Assembly: GCA_019722365.1 (NCBI GenBank)
Contig: JADFUC010000766.1
Coordinates: 124,001-188,000, forward strand
Origin: Lithospermum erythrorhizon
Lineage: Eukaryota; Streptophyta; Magnoliopsida; Boraginales; Boraginaceae
Direction of reading: 5' to 3'
Length of the DNA stretch: 64,000 bases
This document shows, piece by piece, positions 13,093 to 26,500 of the stretch; positions within the stretch are counted from its first letter, which is position 1; each line of letters starts with the position of its first letter. A model generated the notes under the pieces. The model ran no database searches. It had not been told where the DNA came from and was given only the letters and a program-made list of their open reading frames with translations. The translations under genes were made by a program, and so were the position numbers.

Positions 13093-13690
13093 TTTGCTTG
13101 TTTTTTATGTGTAATAATTTATTTGTGAACATCAAATCGAGAATGATTGCAATCTATAAACTCAAATCCGTAATCATAACATTTTAACGTATACCCAATA
13201 TGTATGTATAACCTCCGCTAAATCACCATACTTTCTAATAATTTTGTTTCTTCTAGAATATAGTAAAACCATTTATTCAACATATTAGCTAAAAAGTTCT
13301 GTTGTAGCACAACTCAAATTGGAACCATTTATTCAACAGATTTTTTATAGGTGCCTTCTTGTTTGTTTTACTCCGTATATGATTAGCAGTACTTATTACA
13401 CAAACATAAATTGAAATTGTGAGCACTTCTAGGTGGAGAATTATTAGCGATGTTTTGGGATTGAAGGGATCAAATATTTGTGCATATATCACGAATATGC
13501 ATGCCACTCTTTTTTTTAATATTCCATTGATTTCTCTTGATAATGTTTTTAATATAGTAATTATTGGAAATTTATCTAAAAAACAATGCACTCTCTTTCT
13601 TTCATTATATTTTTATGTTACATGATTTTCCTAGTAAAATTTTCTCGAGACATGTTCTTGACTTAATGATGTCGAAGGATAATTGTTATG
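13093..13690. repeat. AT-rich dispersed repeat, copy B
   Basis: Homologous to 11745-12360 and 15355-15905. The tRNA-like module retains only its 5' half (from about 13308, TCTGTTGTAGCAC). The T-arm half is deleted. Confidence 0.8.
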
Positions 13691-13840
13691 GAATTACTCA
13701 TTAAATCTAGTTAGAGGAGTGATTATCAGGTATCGAAGCTTACTTCTACTTTAGTTGTGCATATTGAATTATTATAAAATAGACAATATCGCATCGTAAT
13801 CCTCACAGTGAATAATACTTCATTCAATTTATTTTAATTG
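13684..13840 (+). repeat. Second putative LTR-like segment, following repeat copy B
   Basis: Partner of 12889-13090 (see that entry). It begins TGTTATGGAATTACTC and contains GCATCGTAATCCTCACAGTGAATAAT. Confidence 0.45.
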
Positions 13841-15259
13841 ACCTTTTCACATATCAAGATAAATATTTGATATTCAATTATTCTTTAATTATATTATTAA
13901 AAAATTTTGAAAATTACTATTATTAAATTATTTTAAAAAGACAAATCCAATTATATAAATTTTATATTTTTTGTAATAAATTTAATAATTAATACTCCCA
14001 CTTTCCTGTGCCTCAAAAATGCAGTGTTTTCTCCACAATGTTCTTTTGCTATTTTCCTCACCAAGTGCTTCAAGCCGCCATTTCCCTCTTACCTTTAATT
14101 ATCACCGTTAACCTGGCCCCAACTACCGAGTTATTTGCCTGAATGTCACTCGGCTAGTTGGATACATTGGAAATACAACATGGCACTCAAATTAGTGAAT
14201 TTTCATGATTTTGTCTTTTTTGTCATAACCGGTGAGGAACCAGGCTGGGGCAATGGCAGAATGTTATCGATCTGCATAAACCGAAAAAATTCTAATTTTT
14301 TATCGATTGCTGAAAAAATGGGACCGAACTAAATGAAGAAAAATCAAACCCACAAATCTGTTTTGCCAGTTGATAAACCAACCAACCCATCGAATCGAAT
14401 CGAGTATATATATTATTAAAATATTTAATTTGTGATATTTTTAGTTTATAACTATTTTAGTTTGAAATCACGTAAAGATTTATTTTGGGCTGAAAAGATT
14501 TATTTTATGAATATTTAAAAGTTTATTTCATATTAATCAACGTGAGCTACGCATATTTAAGTTAACTGTCAAGCGAGCCTATCTATTATTTACAAGACAA
14601 GCCAAAACAATTCATTAGTAATAAGATAATAAACACCGCTCTGACGTCTATCTACGCTATATCATACATTTGCGTATGTAGTTGAAATTTATATATTTTA
14701 TTTTAATTTCAAATCACAAACTTTATATTATACTATTTTTATAAAAACCGAAAAACCGACCGAACCGAATCTGACTAAGCATTTAAACCGTACATCAATC
14801 GAATCCAATTCAAACCGAACGGTTTGGGCGTATTTAAAAACCCGACAGACCTGGTTTCACACAAAAAAATTTGAAAAAAACCCATCGACCGAACCTGAAC
14901 ATCCCTTAATGCTCCTTAAAATAATATTGAAAATTATATTTTTTCTATTAAAAAATAGAATTTTATCATTCATTCATTTAGATTTTTGAAGATGATGTAT
15001 AATTTATACATAGATCAAATGCAAAGTTAAGTTTTAGAGCAGATGATGGGAGAGGTTTTATGTTTTTTGGCCAACCTGTCTGAATATCCCAGCTATCATT
15101 CTTTTTCATAGTATATTTGGCTGATTTAGTATTGTTTTTTAGTTTTTTTTCAAATTTGGCCCTCCTATTTTCACACTTTCAAAAATTTTGCCCCTTTATT
15201 TCCATCCCTGCCTCACCGCTTTGTCGCTTAATTTTGTATTTTTTTGTTACTATTTCCAG
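13841..15259. other. AT-rich intergenic DNA, possible decayed MITE
   Basis: No gene recognised. The segment around 14750-14850 has repeated CCGAACCGAA-type text and ends near CCCGACAGACCTGG. This resembles the terminal regions of non-autonomous hAT-like elements in plants, but I could not define a matching opposite end. Confidence 0.3.
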
Positions 15260-15354
15260 TGGTGATTGTATCGTAATCCTCACGATGAATACAATTTCTT
15301 CTCATATTTTTTATATTTTTGTCCATTACACTGTTCTCATTATTCATATTATTT

Positions 15355-15905
15355 TTTGCTATTTTCTATCTGTAATACTTTATAAATCGAGAATGATTAC
15401 AATGCATAAACTCAAATCCTTATACACGAAACATAACATTTTAGCTTATGCACAATATGTATGTATAACATAAGCTAAATCACCATACATTCCAATAATT
15501 TTATTTCTTCCAACATATACTATAAGAATTTTTCAACATATTAGCTAACAAATTCCGTTGTAGCACAACTCAAATCGGAACATGTCTAAATTATCCGGGC
15601 TCCACTCTTTTTATGTTCTTTCTTGTTTATTTTACTCTGTGTATCATTAACAGTACTTATTACACAAAAATAAATTAAAATTGTGTGAAAACTTATAGGT
15701 GGAGAATTATTATCGATGTTCTGAGATTAAAGGGCACAGATATTTGTGCATAAATCACGAATGTACATGCCACTCTTTTACTATCATATTTTCCATGGAT
15801 TTTTCTTCATAATGTTTTTAATAAAGTAATTATTTGAAACATATCTAGAAAATAATGTACTCTTTTTCCTTCACTATATTTTTATTCTACATGAGTTTTT
15901 TAGAC
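15355..15905. repeat. AT-rich dispersed repeat, copy C
   Basis: Homologous to copies A and B. It is preceded at 15260-15350 by the distal part of the LTR-like segment. It carries the 5' part of the tRNA-like module (TCCGTTGTAGCAC, 15554 on) and a damaged T arm (CCGGGCTCCACTC), followed by TTTTT. Confidence 0.8.
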
Positions 15906-17229
15906 CAAAAAATCTGACTCGATACTTGCTCGATTAGCTCTCGAGTCAAACTCGAGTAAAAAATAATATTTGATTTCTTAAACCACAGATGATTACCAAA
16001 GTGTCTATCCCCGCTGCACTACCCGCTTAGAACCCGAATTCGATAACACGCTAAGCCAAGCGAGAGTTGAGAATTAAACGCTTTAACGAATCGGTCCCTA
16101 TGATCGAACCGGCCGATCCCTTAAGTGATCGAACCGGCCGGCTCCCTTACAACATGTTCGATTTGTTTCCAACGCCCCTTAACGAACCGGGCTGGGTCTC
16201 GACCAAGCAAGTGACCACCGGACCCCTATTCGGCCTCTAGAGGCTTCTGTATCTAATGACGCGGGCACCTCTGCTTTGCCCCAGCTTAATTTTTTTACTA
16301 AACGTCCCAACATGTAATTCTAACGGTGTACCGTTTTATGACAATGAAAATGAAAATTGATGACGAATTGAACAAATAACATTTCTAATGAAATAACGAT
16401 TTATTAATAGTTCAACAGTAATTTAAGATACAAGAGGCTCCTTTCTCACAACAATTAATGACCGCATAAATGGACAACGAAAACGATACAATGATTACGC
16501 TCATCCGCTCATGGCGAAACCTACAAAGTCACCACATTCTATGTCATGGACGCTCCACAAATTCACGCCACCCATCCTAAGTAAACATGACGCTGCCACT
16601 ATCCGAACCTTCCATTTTCAATCACTCTTGACATCATGAAGTTCGCCATCCATAGATAGCTTACACTCAATGGCTACAAAGTTGACACATTCGAATAAAG
16701 GCTTCAGGTAAATTTTAAGCCTTTGGCGGACGTGGTCTATGATAACCTGAAAAACCTCTACACGGCACCTCTCGAATTCTTCTCCGGGGAGGCAAGTGAA
16801 CAATATGCTAATAAACAATTGTAAATTGATTGCTAATAGTTGTATTATCGAACAAGAACCGGTAGTACTTTATTTCGCAATCGTAGTACTTTATTTAAGT
16901 TATTAGAAAGATGTCAATTTTCAATTATTTGTAACTTTTACTGTTGATTGCACTCGAGATAGTTGCACAATTTCATCATACACTTAGGGTTACTTAATAT
17001 TCAACGGTGGTGTGGGGCGTGTAATTACACAATTAACGGTGTCCGTGGTAGTATCACGGAAGATGATTTAGTTAGTGTATCATTTGGCTCAGTAGAGGGA
17101 TTCCAATGCATTGCACGAAAGCGAAGTGCGTAGTAATTGGCCGGTGATTTGAATGATTGTACGGCGATTCTTAACAATGCCCGTATATCTAAGAAGTTGT
17201 TAGAATCTAGTATGAATTTCATTTGTGAT
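15906..17229. other. Unassigned intergenic sequence with a small tandem duplication
   Basis: No protein family is recognised on either strand. The minus-strand frames at 16818-16618 and 17222-17025 are short and match nothing I know. At 16101-16123 and 16126-16149 a 23-24 bp unit is duplicated (TGATCGAACCGGCCG + TCCCTTA). Confidence 0.4.
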
Positions 17230-19591
17230 AAACACCAAATTCATACATCCCGGATCCTCAAATGATATAAATTAATCTAAAAACATATAATGACTTATAT
17301 GAATACAAAGCAGTACTTACGTAGACGCCATGAAGTCTATCTCCAAATCTTTCTCTTACCTAAACCTCCTTTGAATTCCATCGCTGTAGTGCCTCTAGTT
17401 AGTCCACACCAGAGAGGTTGAATCCTACATTTATGCGCCTCGCTAGGAACACGGATTGAATCGATAAAATCGCTATAGCAATTTTCAATTCTTCCTTGGA
17501 TATTTTTGGCCATTCTAGAGAGAAAATGGAGGGAGGCTAGTTTTTTTCACATGATTCTTATGAAACCTAAATGATAAGAATCACTTATATAGTGTGCTGA
17601 ATAATGGAATTCGATTCAAACCTGCTTTTTGAAGATAACAAATTGTTTAAACGAACTACTCCGGCCATGAATCGGTTATTAGGTTTATTCTCTTAATAAG
17701 TTCAAGTGCTTAAAGGGCTGATCTAGATGTCTTCGAGACTCGTTGTTTGAGTCAAACAAACGCCAAGCTAATCAAAGAAATGCTGCTTATCAAGATAGTG
17801 CTGCTTGTAGCGAAACTCTACACTTTTAGTATATTGTTTTAAGTACGGTGAGTAATGACTTTTTAAGTGGTTTTAATCTTGACCGGTTTTTAAAATTGAT
17901 AAATTGTGTAGTTTCTAATCCTAAGTATAGATTGATTCATTGTTAAGGCTCGTACAAATGACTGTGTGTCATTTAGTTTCGAGAATTGGCTTGAAACGAT
18001 CCTTATTTTGGAAGAGAAACCACAGACCATCGAGACCCCATCGAGAGGGCCCCGATCACCGTGTCCGTTGGGACGAGACCCCATCGAGAGGGTAACTCTG
18101 GCGATCGGTGACCTCCTCGGACCTCTCGACAGGTCTATATTGTGGCTTTGGCTTATAGCCGTACTCCTAGGGAGATCGGCTTATCACTTCGGGTCTCGAT
18201 CAACGGACTCCGACCTCTCGATGTCTATACAGTGGGCCGGCTTATAGCCGTTGGCCTCGCCCATCGGCTCATCGAGACCCCGTCTCGGCTGTCTCGACGC
18301 TACGGCCTTTTTCCCTATTTTGTGCACTATATAAGCTTATTTCTATTTTAAAACCCTAACTTTCTTTTTGATCCATTTTTCAAGTATTTAATCTTCTCTG
18401 AAATTCAAAAAGAAAAAAGTTAAAGCTCTCACATTTAATCTTCATCATCTTTAGTAGAGAGTTTCCATAGTTGTGTGTTTATTGTATTACTTCCTATCCT
18501 AATTGTGATTGGTGGAAAATCCTTGTGCAGCATGTGCCAGTTATTCTTAGTTGGAGAAGTTGGCGAATCCTAAGAGCGAAGCCTCTAGTTCCTGGGCCTT
18601 TAGACACAGTGTCAAAATCCCACTGAGTCAGTCACTGTCAGAAGCTGTAAGTTTGCTGATACTGGCTGCTTGTGTAATCAAACAATTCTTCAAGAGCTAG
18701 TTATCCTTACCAAAATCCCGAGGTTGGAAAGCCGACGGTCGAGCATTAGGGGAACCGAAGCTCGTAAAAATCGTGTGTATTGTCTCTCTACCTTATCTCT
18801 TTACTTTCAAGTATTCTTGTTATTTTAGTTAATCATATATTAGTTGTTTATTTCTTGACTAATCGCTTCAGCTTCGTAGTTGGTTTATTGAATTAATTCT
18901 ATATTCATATATAGTTTGTTAATTCCGCTATATTAAATTAAAAAAACTCGAAAAAAGGTAGAAACTTAACTTAAAAACCTTAATCACCCCCCTCTATGTT
19001 ATATTTAGGCTAACGTAATCATCATTTAGTCTAAAGTTCAACCGAACGGTTAATGAGCCGACTCGCTTGATTTTAATTAAAACCGCTATAAAATCAAACA
19101 CTAACAAGTTGCTATTAGTAACTAACAAGTTACTAACAAAGGCTTCACTAACTAGCGACTAATTCAATTGACTAATTAATTAATCTCGTGTTCATCCAAT
19201 TTATATTTTACATTGTCAATGTAAAATTCTAATTGAGAATCTTCAAGTGATTACAATCAACTCTCAATTTAGCAAATGTAGTTTAATTTAATACATGAAA
19301 TATAATTCAACGCCATCGTGAGCAGCATGGGACCTCAGCTCAATAGTAAGTCAGATAATACACAATAATTGACCAATTACTATTATTATAACGACACGAG
19401 GCAAGATCTAGCACCGCTCATAACCCCTTAAATTATCACGTAGAACCCACACTAGTAATATACAAATTACTAAAAGTTGAATACTAAGTTCCAAAGAATC
19501 ACATTTAACTAACCCGGTAAAATGAATTGATACACAATTATCGCAACTGGCATATTAAAAGTGGAATCAATTTCTTTACTGATTTCCAAAT
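17230..19591 (-). repeat. Isolated LTR of the copia-1 family, interrupted by another insertion
   Basis: 17230-17620 matches the distal part of the copia-1 LTR (ATATAAATTAATCT..ACATATAA, TCTAGTTAGTCCACACCAGAG). 19015-19591 matches the proximal part (ACTATTATTATAACGACACGAG, AAGATCTAGCACCGCTCATAACCCCTTAAATTATCA..., ACACTAGTAATATACAA). It ends GATTTCCAAA where the LTR start is expected. No polypurine tract follows, so it may be a solo LTR. I could not identify a target-site duplication. Confidence 0.65.
17621..19014 (+). mobile_element. Probable LTR insertion inside the copia-family LTR
   Basis: About 1.4 kb splits the surrounding LTR. It contains a block rich in TCGAGACC/GGTCTCGA (18010-18300), a TATA-like GCACTATATAAGC (about 18325) and, at its right end, AATCACCCCCCTCTATGTT. 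That end resembles the sequence after 5' LTRs of some plant copia elements. No coding region was found and the exact ends are uncertain. Confidence 0.4.
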
Positions 19592-21500
19592 AAAGTCACA
19601 TATAGCTGTGATATAGATAATTTGAACGCATTCAAAAAGTTTATTTGGGTGTCGTTTCAAAAGGGTCCTTTTGCCTACTAATAGTCAAGCTGCCGTTGCT
19701 TACTAAGGCTATGCTTGTTACATTTCTGGTCATCGCGAATGCAGGTTGGGCGTCAATTTGCCCCATCCGATGCTACTACATATGGAACTATCAAAAGCAC
19801 CACCGCCACCGGGGCTTGATCGTCAGTGGGAGATGAAATGATGACACGGAGAGATGACACTCAAGAAACACAATGAGCGAATAAAAGTTTTTGTTTCATG
19901 TTATGTACTTTCAAGTTTTAAAACAATTATGGTTCTTTTATTTTATGTCATGTATCAGACCAAACAATTTAGTTTTTATGTTATATTTTAGTATTTGAAC
20001 AATAATTATGTTATGATTGTCGAACATTTAGATTGTGGTTGTCGCCTGTAGGGTTATTTCGCCATTATTTGTTAATTGTTTATGGTGTTTAATTCATATT
20101 GTATTCCCTCAACATTTATGTAAGTTAAACGGTGGCACGTTTTTTCCTAAACGCCGCCACGCCAGATGCCAAAGTTACTACAAAATACATGTCTTTGGTC
20201 AGATTATTTTATGTGTTAAACGGTGACACGTTATCAACGCACACGCTTAGTTCAACTACTTACGCACGAAACATTTTTGTTTTTAGAGGATTTTTTATGT
20301 GTTAAACAAGAATAAGTTTATTTTAAACCTTACCATTATTTGTTGCTTACTGGTGAAATTTTAAATCGGGTCTTTGACCTAATACTCAATTTTAATATCG
20401 ACGGACTCAAACCGGCTGGCTGGTCGTAATTCAAGAGGAACTCAAAGTGGCCGGGACTCCCGATACCACCAAGGCCCGTCCGTTAGGACATACCACGAGT
20501 GAAAATGTAGAATGTTCTCAAATCTCAACCTGTTTAGCTGATCCAATATACACAAGCAGCTTTTATGGATCTACGGACTATTTTGGTGCGGCCAGATAAT
20601 ACCTCAGATTTCAAAGTGGCTCAAAAGAGCTTTCATGTGGGATCTATGGACCATGCACCATCTTCATAGTAAAGCCCAAAACTCTTGTTTATAAAACATT
20701 CTTAGTAACCCCCCGCCCGCCCCCGTCTCTTTAAGATCTCTTAAACCTTCAAACCATCGCGGTTTAAGGGTTTAAGACTTGGGCAAAAAGTGCAAAAGCC
20801 ACTCACCTGTTTTACCAAACAATTTTTGATCAAATGGCTTCAAGAAAAAGAGTGAAACCCAACAGAGGTGGTGGTGGAGGAGTACTAGCAACAGTCTCAA
20901 ATTAACTCCAGAGCGGCATGGCAAAGCCAAAGAGCAAACGACTCGCCATGTGAAACAAATCCTCAACGCTTGACGTAAGAAAGCACCGAAAACAAATTGA
21001 TACAGCCCAATTACTTTCTTGGTTCTTGGTCTTCCTCTTTTGATAGCTATGGATCGTGAGCAACAACTCAATGAGCTTGATCTTCAGCACCAGAGTCTTT
21101 TGGGTACACCAACTACTACTATTGCTCAACCAAGATGATGCTTGAAGTAGTAAACTGTTAGGCTAGTGGCGTGGAATGTTACGATGTTCCGTGTTTAAGT
21201 ATCGAAATTTAAACTAAAAAAAGTTATGCGAGTTGGTTTGAAACTTTATTATATTGTTTTATATGAAAAACATGGGTTGAAGTTTTTTGGATATGTATGA
21301 TGATATATGTAATGAATTTATGTGGTTTGATGATTTTGTGGTGGCTTTTGTGTCTGTGATTATGCTATCCGAAATAAATTAAATTTATAGTTATTTGGGT
21401 TTTGACATTTTCGACCACGGTTCCGCAGTACCAGGTGATCTCTTGTGTCCATAAATCATCAATTGAATTGCCTTTTGTTTTGGTTATGCATGAATGATTG
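19592..21500. other. Unassigned intergenic sequence
   Basis: No gene confidently recognised. A short plus-strand frame starts at 20834 (MASRKRVKPNRGGGGG...) and stops after about two dozen residues. Another starts at about 21050 (MDREQQLNELDLQHQS...), also ending quickly. They could be exon-like gene fragments, but I do not recognise a family. Confidence 0.35.
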
Positions 21501-21850
21501 TCCAAAATAGAAAGCAGCAATAGAGTCAGAATTAAAATACTTGAATTACGAAAGATTTTTGGACCTATAATCCATACACCAAACGATGTAAAACGAGTAG
21601 AATATAAATGAGTATTTGTGCGAAAACGAAACGAAAACGATAAAATTGTGAGGTATAAGGCAAGGTTAGATGAAATGTATAAAGTGATTCATGAAGGTTA
21701 GGATAAATGAGTCTAGAGAAAAAAAATGATGAAGATATTTTCTTGTTATTATTCAAGTGAGTACAAAGAGAACAATACATTAACATACAAAAATAACCAA
21801 ATACCTAAACTACCCTTTACATATTATAAAGACATTTCATGTTTCTAATA
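21500..21850 (-). repeat. Probable 3' LTR of copia-3
   Basis: It directly follows the polypurine tract on the minus strand and starts TATTAGAAACATG where TGTTAGAAAC would be expected. It contains promoter-like AT-rich text. No second LTR copy is present in the window, so the outer boundary near 21.5 kb is only an estimate. Confidence 0.5.
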
Positions 21851-21864
21851 CTCCACCTCAAATT
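21851..21864 (-). other. Polypurine tract of copia-3
   Basis: Minus-strand AATTTGAGGTGGAG lies between the end of pol and an LTR-like start (TATTAGAAACATG). It marks the 3' end of the element. Confidence 0.65.
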
Positions 21865-23588
21865 GGAGCAGACATATCATATGATCCAAGTTTGTTACAA
21901 AGAATCAGAACTTGATTTTCACCAAGACATTTTGTGAATAAATCCGTCAATTGATCTTCGAATCTAACCTGAAAAGTATGGATAGTATTTTCTTGAAGTT
22001 TGTCTCGAACAAAATGACAATCTACCTCAATATGCTTAATTCGTTCATGAAAGATCGGATTAGAAGCAATATGCACAACAACTTGATTATCACAAAACAA
22101 GTCCATTGGTGTTGACTGTTGAAAACTCAACTCTCCAAGAAGTTGTTTTAACCATACCAATTCACAAGTAGTATGAGCCATTGCTCGATACTCAGATTCA
22201 ACACTAGATCTCGCAACAACAGTTTTCTTTTTACTTTTCCAAGACACAAGATTGCCTCCAACAAAAACACAATATCCAGATGTAGATCTTTTATCAAAAG
22301 AACCAGCCCAATCAGCATCTGTATAGCCTTGAATTTCAGTATGTTTGTAGTTTTTATACAACAAACCGCTTCCAGGAGCTCTCTTGAGATAACGCAATAT
22401 ACGCACAACTGCTTCTATATGTATCGTTCGCAGAGAATTCAAGAATTGAATCACAATACTAGTTGCAAAAGAGATATCCGGACGAGTGACACATAAATAA
22501 TTCAATTTTCCCTCTAATCTCCTATATTGGCCTCGATCTTCAAGTAACTCACTACTTTAAATATCAAGTTTGAAATTTGGGTTCATGGGGCTATCGACAG
22601 GTTTACAACCCAACATTCATGTGTCCTCCAATAAATCTAATACATGTTTTCTCTGATTAATACAAATTCCTCGATTAGATCTAGCCACTTTAATTCCCAA
22701 AAATATTTCAAGGAACCAAGATCCTTAGTTTGGAACTTATAAAGGAGGCATTCTTTCAATCTTTGAATAACAAATACATCATCACCAGTTATCAAAATAT
22801 CATCCACATATATAATCAAGAATATCTTTTTACCATCAGAATGTCAATAAGAGACGAGCGATCAAAAACATATCGGGTAAGACCAAACTCTGTGACAACT
22901 TAATTAAACCTCCCAAACCAAGCACGTGGGGATTGTTTGCGACCATACAATGACTTTCTCAACTTACATACCATTCTTAACTCCCCTTGAGCAACAAATC
23001 CAGGAGGTTGCTCCATATATATCATCTCATCAAGATCACCATTTGTTATAAAGGCCAATCATGATTCACGGCTAGAGAAAGAAGTACCCTCACAAAGACT
23101 AATTTAGCAACCGGGGAAAAAGTATCAGAATAATCCGTACCATAAACTTGAGTGTATCCCTTAGCAACAAGATGAGCTTTCAATCTTTCCACCGTACCAT
23201 CTGAATTCATTTTGATAGTGAATACTCAACGACAACCAACCACTATATTCCCATCAGAAGGAATAACTAAGTCCCATGTACCATTCGACTCTAAGGCTCG
23301 TATCTCATCCTCCATTATCTTTCTCCATCGAGGATGAGAAATAGCTTTTGAAACAATCTTTGGTATAGTAATCGTTGACAAAGAGGATACAAAAGCTGAA
23401 TATGTAGGAGAAAGAGAAGTATATGAAACAAAATTTGAAATTAGATGAGAAGTACATGTTCTTTTTACGCTTTCTGATTGCGATTGGGAGATTAAGGTCC
23501 GCAGATGATGGATAAAGATAATGGTAAATGAGTAGGCTTTCACTATCACACGTTGGTTAACAATTTCACCTTGAATCCGCGCTAACAT
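21858..23588 (-). pseudogene. Copia-3: reverse transcriptase and RNase H of a relatively young Ty1/copia element
   Basis: Minus-strand pol pieces lie in order. The connection to RT is at 23588-23226 (HPRWRKIMEDEIRALESNGTWDLV). Next come RT text near 23130-22900 ([38 protein letters not shown]), the catalytic IIYVDDILITGDD at 22819 on, and a 215-residue RNase H region at 22505-21858 with GYTDADWAGSFDKRSTSGY, SSVESEYRAMA and DNQVVVHIASNP. Damage is limited: a deletion removes the QLDVKNAF block, a few frameshifts are present and the IKE-type end is intact. Gag, protease and integrase are missing, so the element is 5'-truncated near 23.59 kb. It resembles Tork-type copia elements. Confidence 0.88.
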
Positions 23589-26500
23589 TAACTTGTTGAT
23601 TTATGTCTTATGACGCTTTATACCTCCGCGAAATCTTATGGTTTTTCGATATGCAATTTGCGTAACAACTTACGCACCAAATTTAACCTTATCGGCCTAT
23701 TACGACGGTCCTCATAATACCCCAATCGTAACCTTTAATAAACTTCTTTCAACTCCTTCAACCACAATCAACATTGCTCGATTTCTAAGCTCCCTGAGGT
23801 TTATAACTCCATTAAGTCCTCTTTATGCAATTCTCGACTATTATAAGTCCATTTATCCCTCACGAGCTCATTATTCGACATGTATTCCACTCGTACTCTG
23901 CTTGCATTGTTATCAACTCATCACCTAAATATTTCACCATACATTAATCCCATTGCGATGTCAAGTCTTAATTTACTTATTGAAATGCTTACATTAACTC
24001 AAATTCCCACTTAATACTTTTCCTCCAAAATATTCTAGATATACAAACCATATTCCAATCCTTCTAAATGACTTATGATTTCATTAAGATTGCCCGATCA
24101 ACTTTACATATTTTCAAAAGAATTTTCACTTGGCCCACGTCTCGCATAACTTTATAAATTCGCGAGATTAGGCTTTCATTTCATCTTATTACAATGGCTG
24201 ACTTACTCCTTTTTATCATCGTCCATTATTCACTAGCAGACAGCGCGTATTATTTATCTGATTACTCAAGTATACGAGACCCAGTGCAGATTGTTTTAAA
24301 GATCACATCTTACACACGTCCGATTCTTGTCCGGCCAAATGCATGTCACCAAAAATCCTCCTAAATTAACCTTTTTAATGCCATAAGTTAAGCGATTGCT
24401 GACTTATCAACAACTTCCAAATTCCGCACTAGGGAGCCCGCGCAATAACTTCCCAGATATAAATTTGTCTCTCCAGTAAGTGTCAAACATATTCATCACG
24501 TCTAAATGCTCCAAGAGTTCGACGAGTTCATCATCAAGAATATTCATTACTATCACAAAAGATAAACTCCACTCGGTACTTTATTCACCAGTTAAACATT
24601 ATTAACGGATGAACTCAAAACTCTTTCTTATTCGACCTCGATTTGTATCCACACGACTTACCGTTTGTAGTCGAACCTCGTGTCACATTTTCTTATAATC
24701 GCTTTGTCTTATTTAACCTTCGGTAACTTGCCCCCATAAACCCATTTGATATTCTTTACAATTCCACATGGTATATCATATATTAATTATCATGACTCGT
24801 CCTTAATTACCTCAGCCGTAGAGTCATTTATCGGCTCTGCCCATGGCATCAACTATTAAGACACTTCCCAAAATATATCTTGATATTTCATAATGCCGAT
24901 ATCATACATCATATTCTAAACCATTACATGTTTTTGTTTGATATAACCCATCGTATATATATAACTGACCCGTCGTGCGTCTTACGTATTATACCGGTTA
25001 CCGTATCAACATACATATAACTTTCAGCGTAAAGTCATATTAACATAATTAGTTCGCGCGTCGTAGTATAATACATCTCGATCAATTAACACCACAAGAA
25101 CACAATAGCCGAGGTAGTCTCTTTACAAGACCCTCGCTTGGTCTTGAAATCTTGAGTAGGCGTCCTCGATAGTCGGCGGGTGGAAAGAAATGGACTCGAA
25201 ACCGGAAGAGCGACTCGCGTACTTGTGACACCTTTGACTGAAAACTAGTACACTGTAACCACACGGACACGAAACATGCTTGCAGGAACGTCATAAAATT
25301 ATAACGACCGCGCCGGTGGGCCCACGAGGTTGGGACCGTCATGAACACGAATGTCCAGTACTTGACGATGGATAAGCAAAAACAATGATTTCATTTTAAC
25401 GTTATAATAAAATAATACAACTCGTCCGTGAATTGAACCTTCAATCAACACTACAACAATTGGAAAGTAATAATATAAATCTGACAATAATTATTACGTC
25501 TGACAAAATCTCAAAGAATATAAAAATATGGTATTTGAATTCTTGAGCCACCGTCGCCACTTCCACGGAGTGCGGCTACTCGGCCAATGCATCTCGGTCA
25601 TCCCTTGACAACCTAGGCATAGCTGTCGCCCATAGGAAAATGAGTCATTAAAAGGCTGAGTGAATACAAAATATCACAAAGTTAACCTACCGCTCGTATA
25701 ATCAAGGATAATTCAAGACTCTTACCTATTTAAAGACTATATATACCTCGAGCTATATTTTATATACTCTTACGACCACAATATAAATCTTTCCTTGTGG
25801 ACTTTTCAGCTTCTTTTGATAACCCACATCCGTCGACAACTTACTAAATTGCCGCAATCGCGAGTTATCTCTGTTGGTTATCTTTACGGAAGTATAGCTA
25901 ATTCCGATATAATATACCACTGAAACATACCACAACTCAAACATATATCTCAACATCTATATTTCGAAGCATCTGTGACTCAACCACTTATCTTAGTTCA
26001 TTTTTAAAGTGCTACTCCCAGTATAGTCGTGCACTCTATGGCATCCCCTAAATATTTATCATAAGAACCTCCAAATGGTATCATTATCTTGTCTGGCCAG
26101 AGCAACGTATATCTTAGCAGATAACTTAAGTACGAAATTATCTCTGATTTCTTCATTAAGTATACGGAACTTATTCCCTGATAGTATCAACGTCGTAGTT
26201 AAATCATAACTTATATACTAACACGTTTTGAATCGAGAAACACCATTTATATATATAATATCATCGACATCATCTAATAGATTTGTATGAACCTTGGTCT
26301 ATGATTTACACACGCGCCCTCGTTCAAAAGTTATCTCAACCATTTACTGACTCGACTTTAGACAGCAAAAGGATGTATAGCGATTAATACCAACCTAGGA
26401 TCCCTGAAAATGCGATAATATTATCGATAATCATAGAAACCTAATTAAAGCATAATCATCGAGCATGACATCTAGTATAATCGGCACAATATCCATAACC

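Noticed and set aside
16618..17222. Two minus-strand frames as small genes
   Set aside because: Short, no start context, no conserved motif. Kept as unassigned DNA.
20772..21129. Minus-strand frames of 75-99 codons as a gene
   Set aside because: No motif or splice logic. Cys/Leu-rich composition is typical of antisense frames.
22173..22496. Plus-strand 107-codon frame
   Set aside because: Antisense shadow of the copia-3 RNase H frame.
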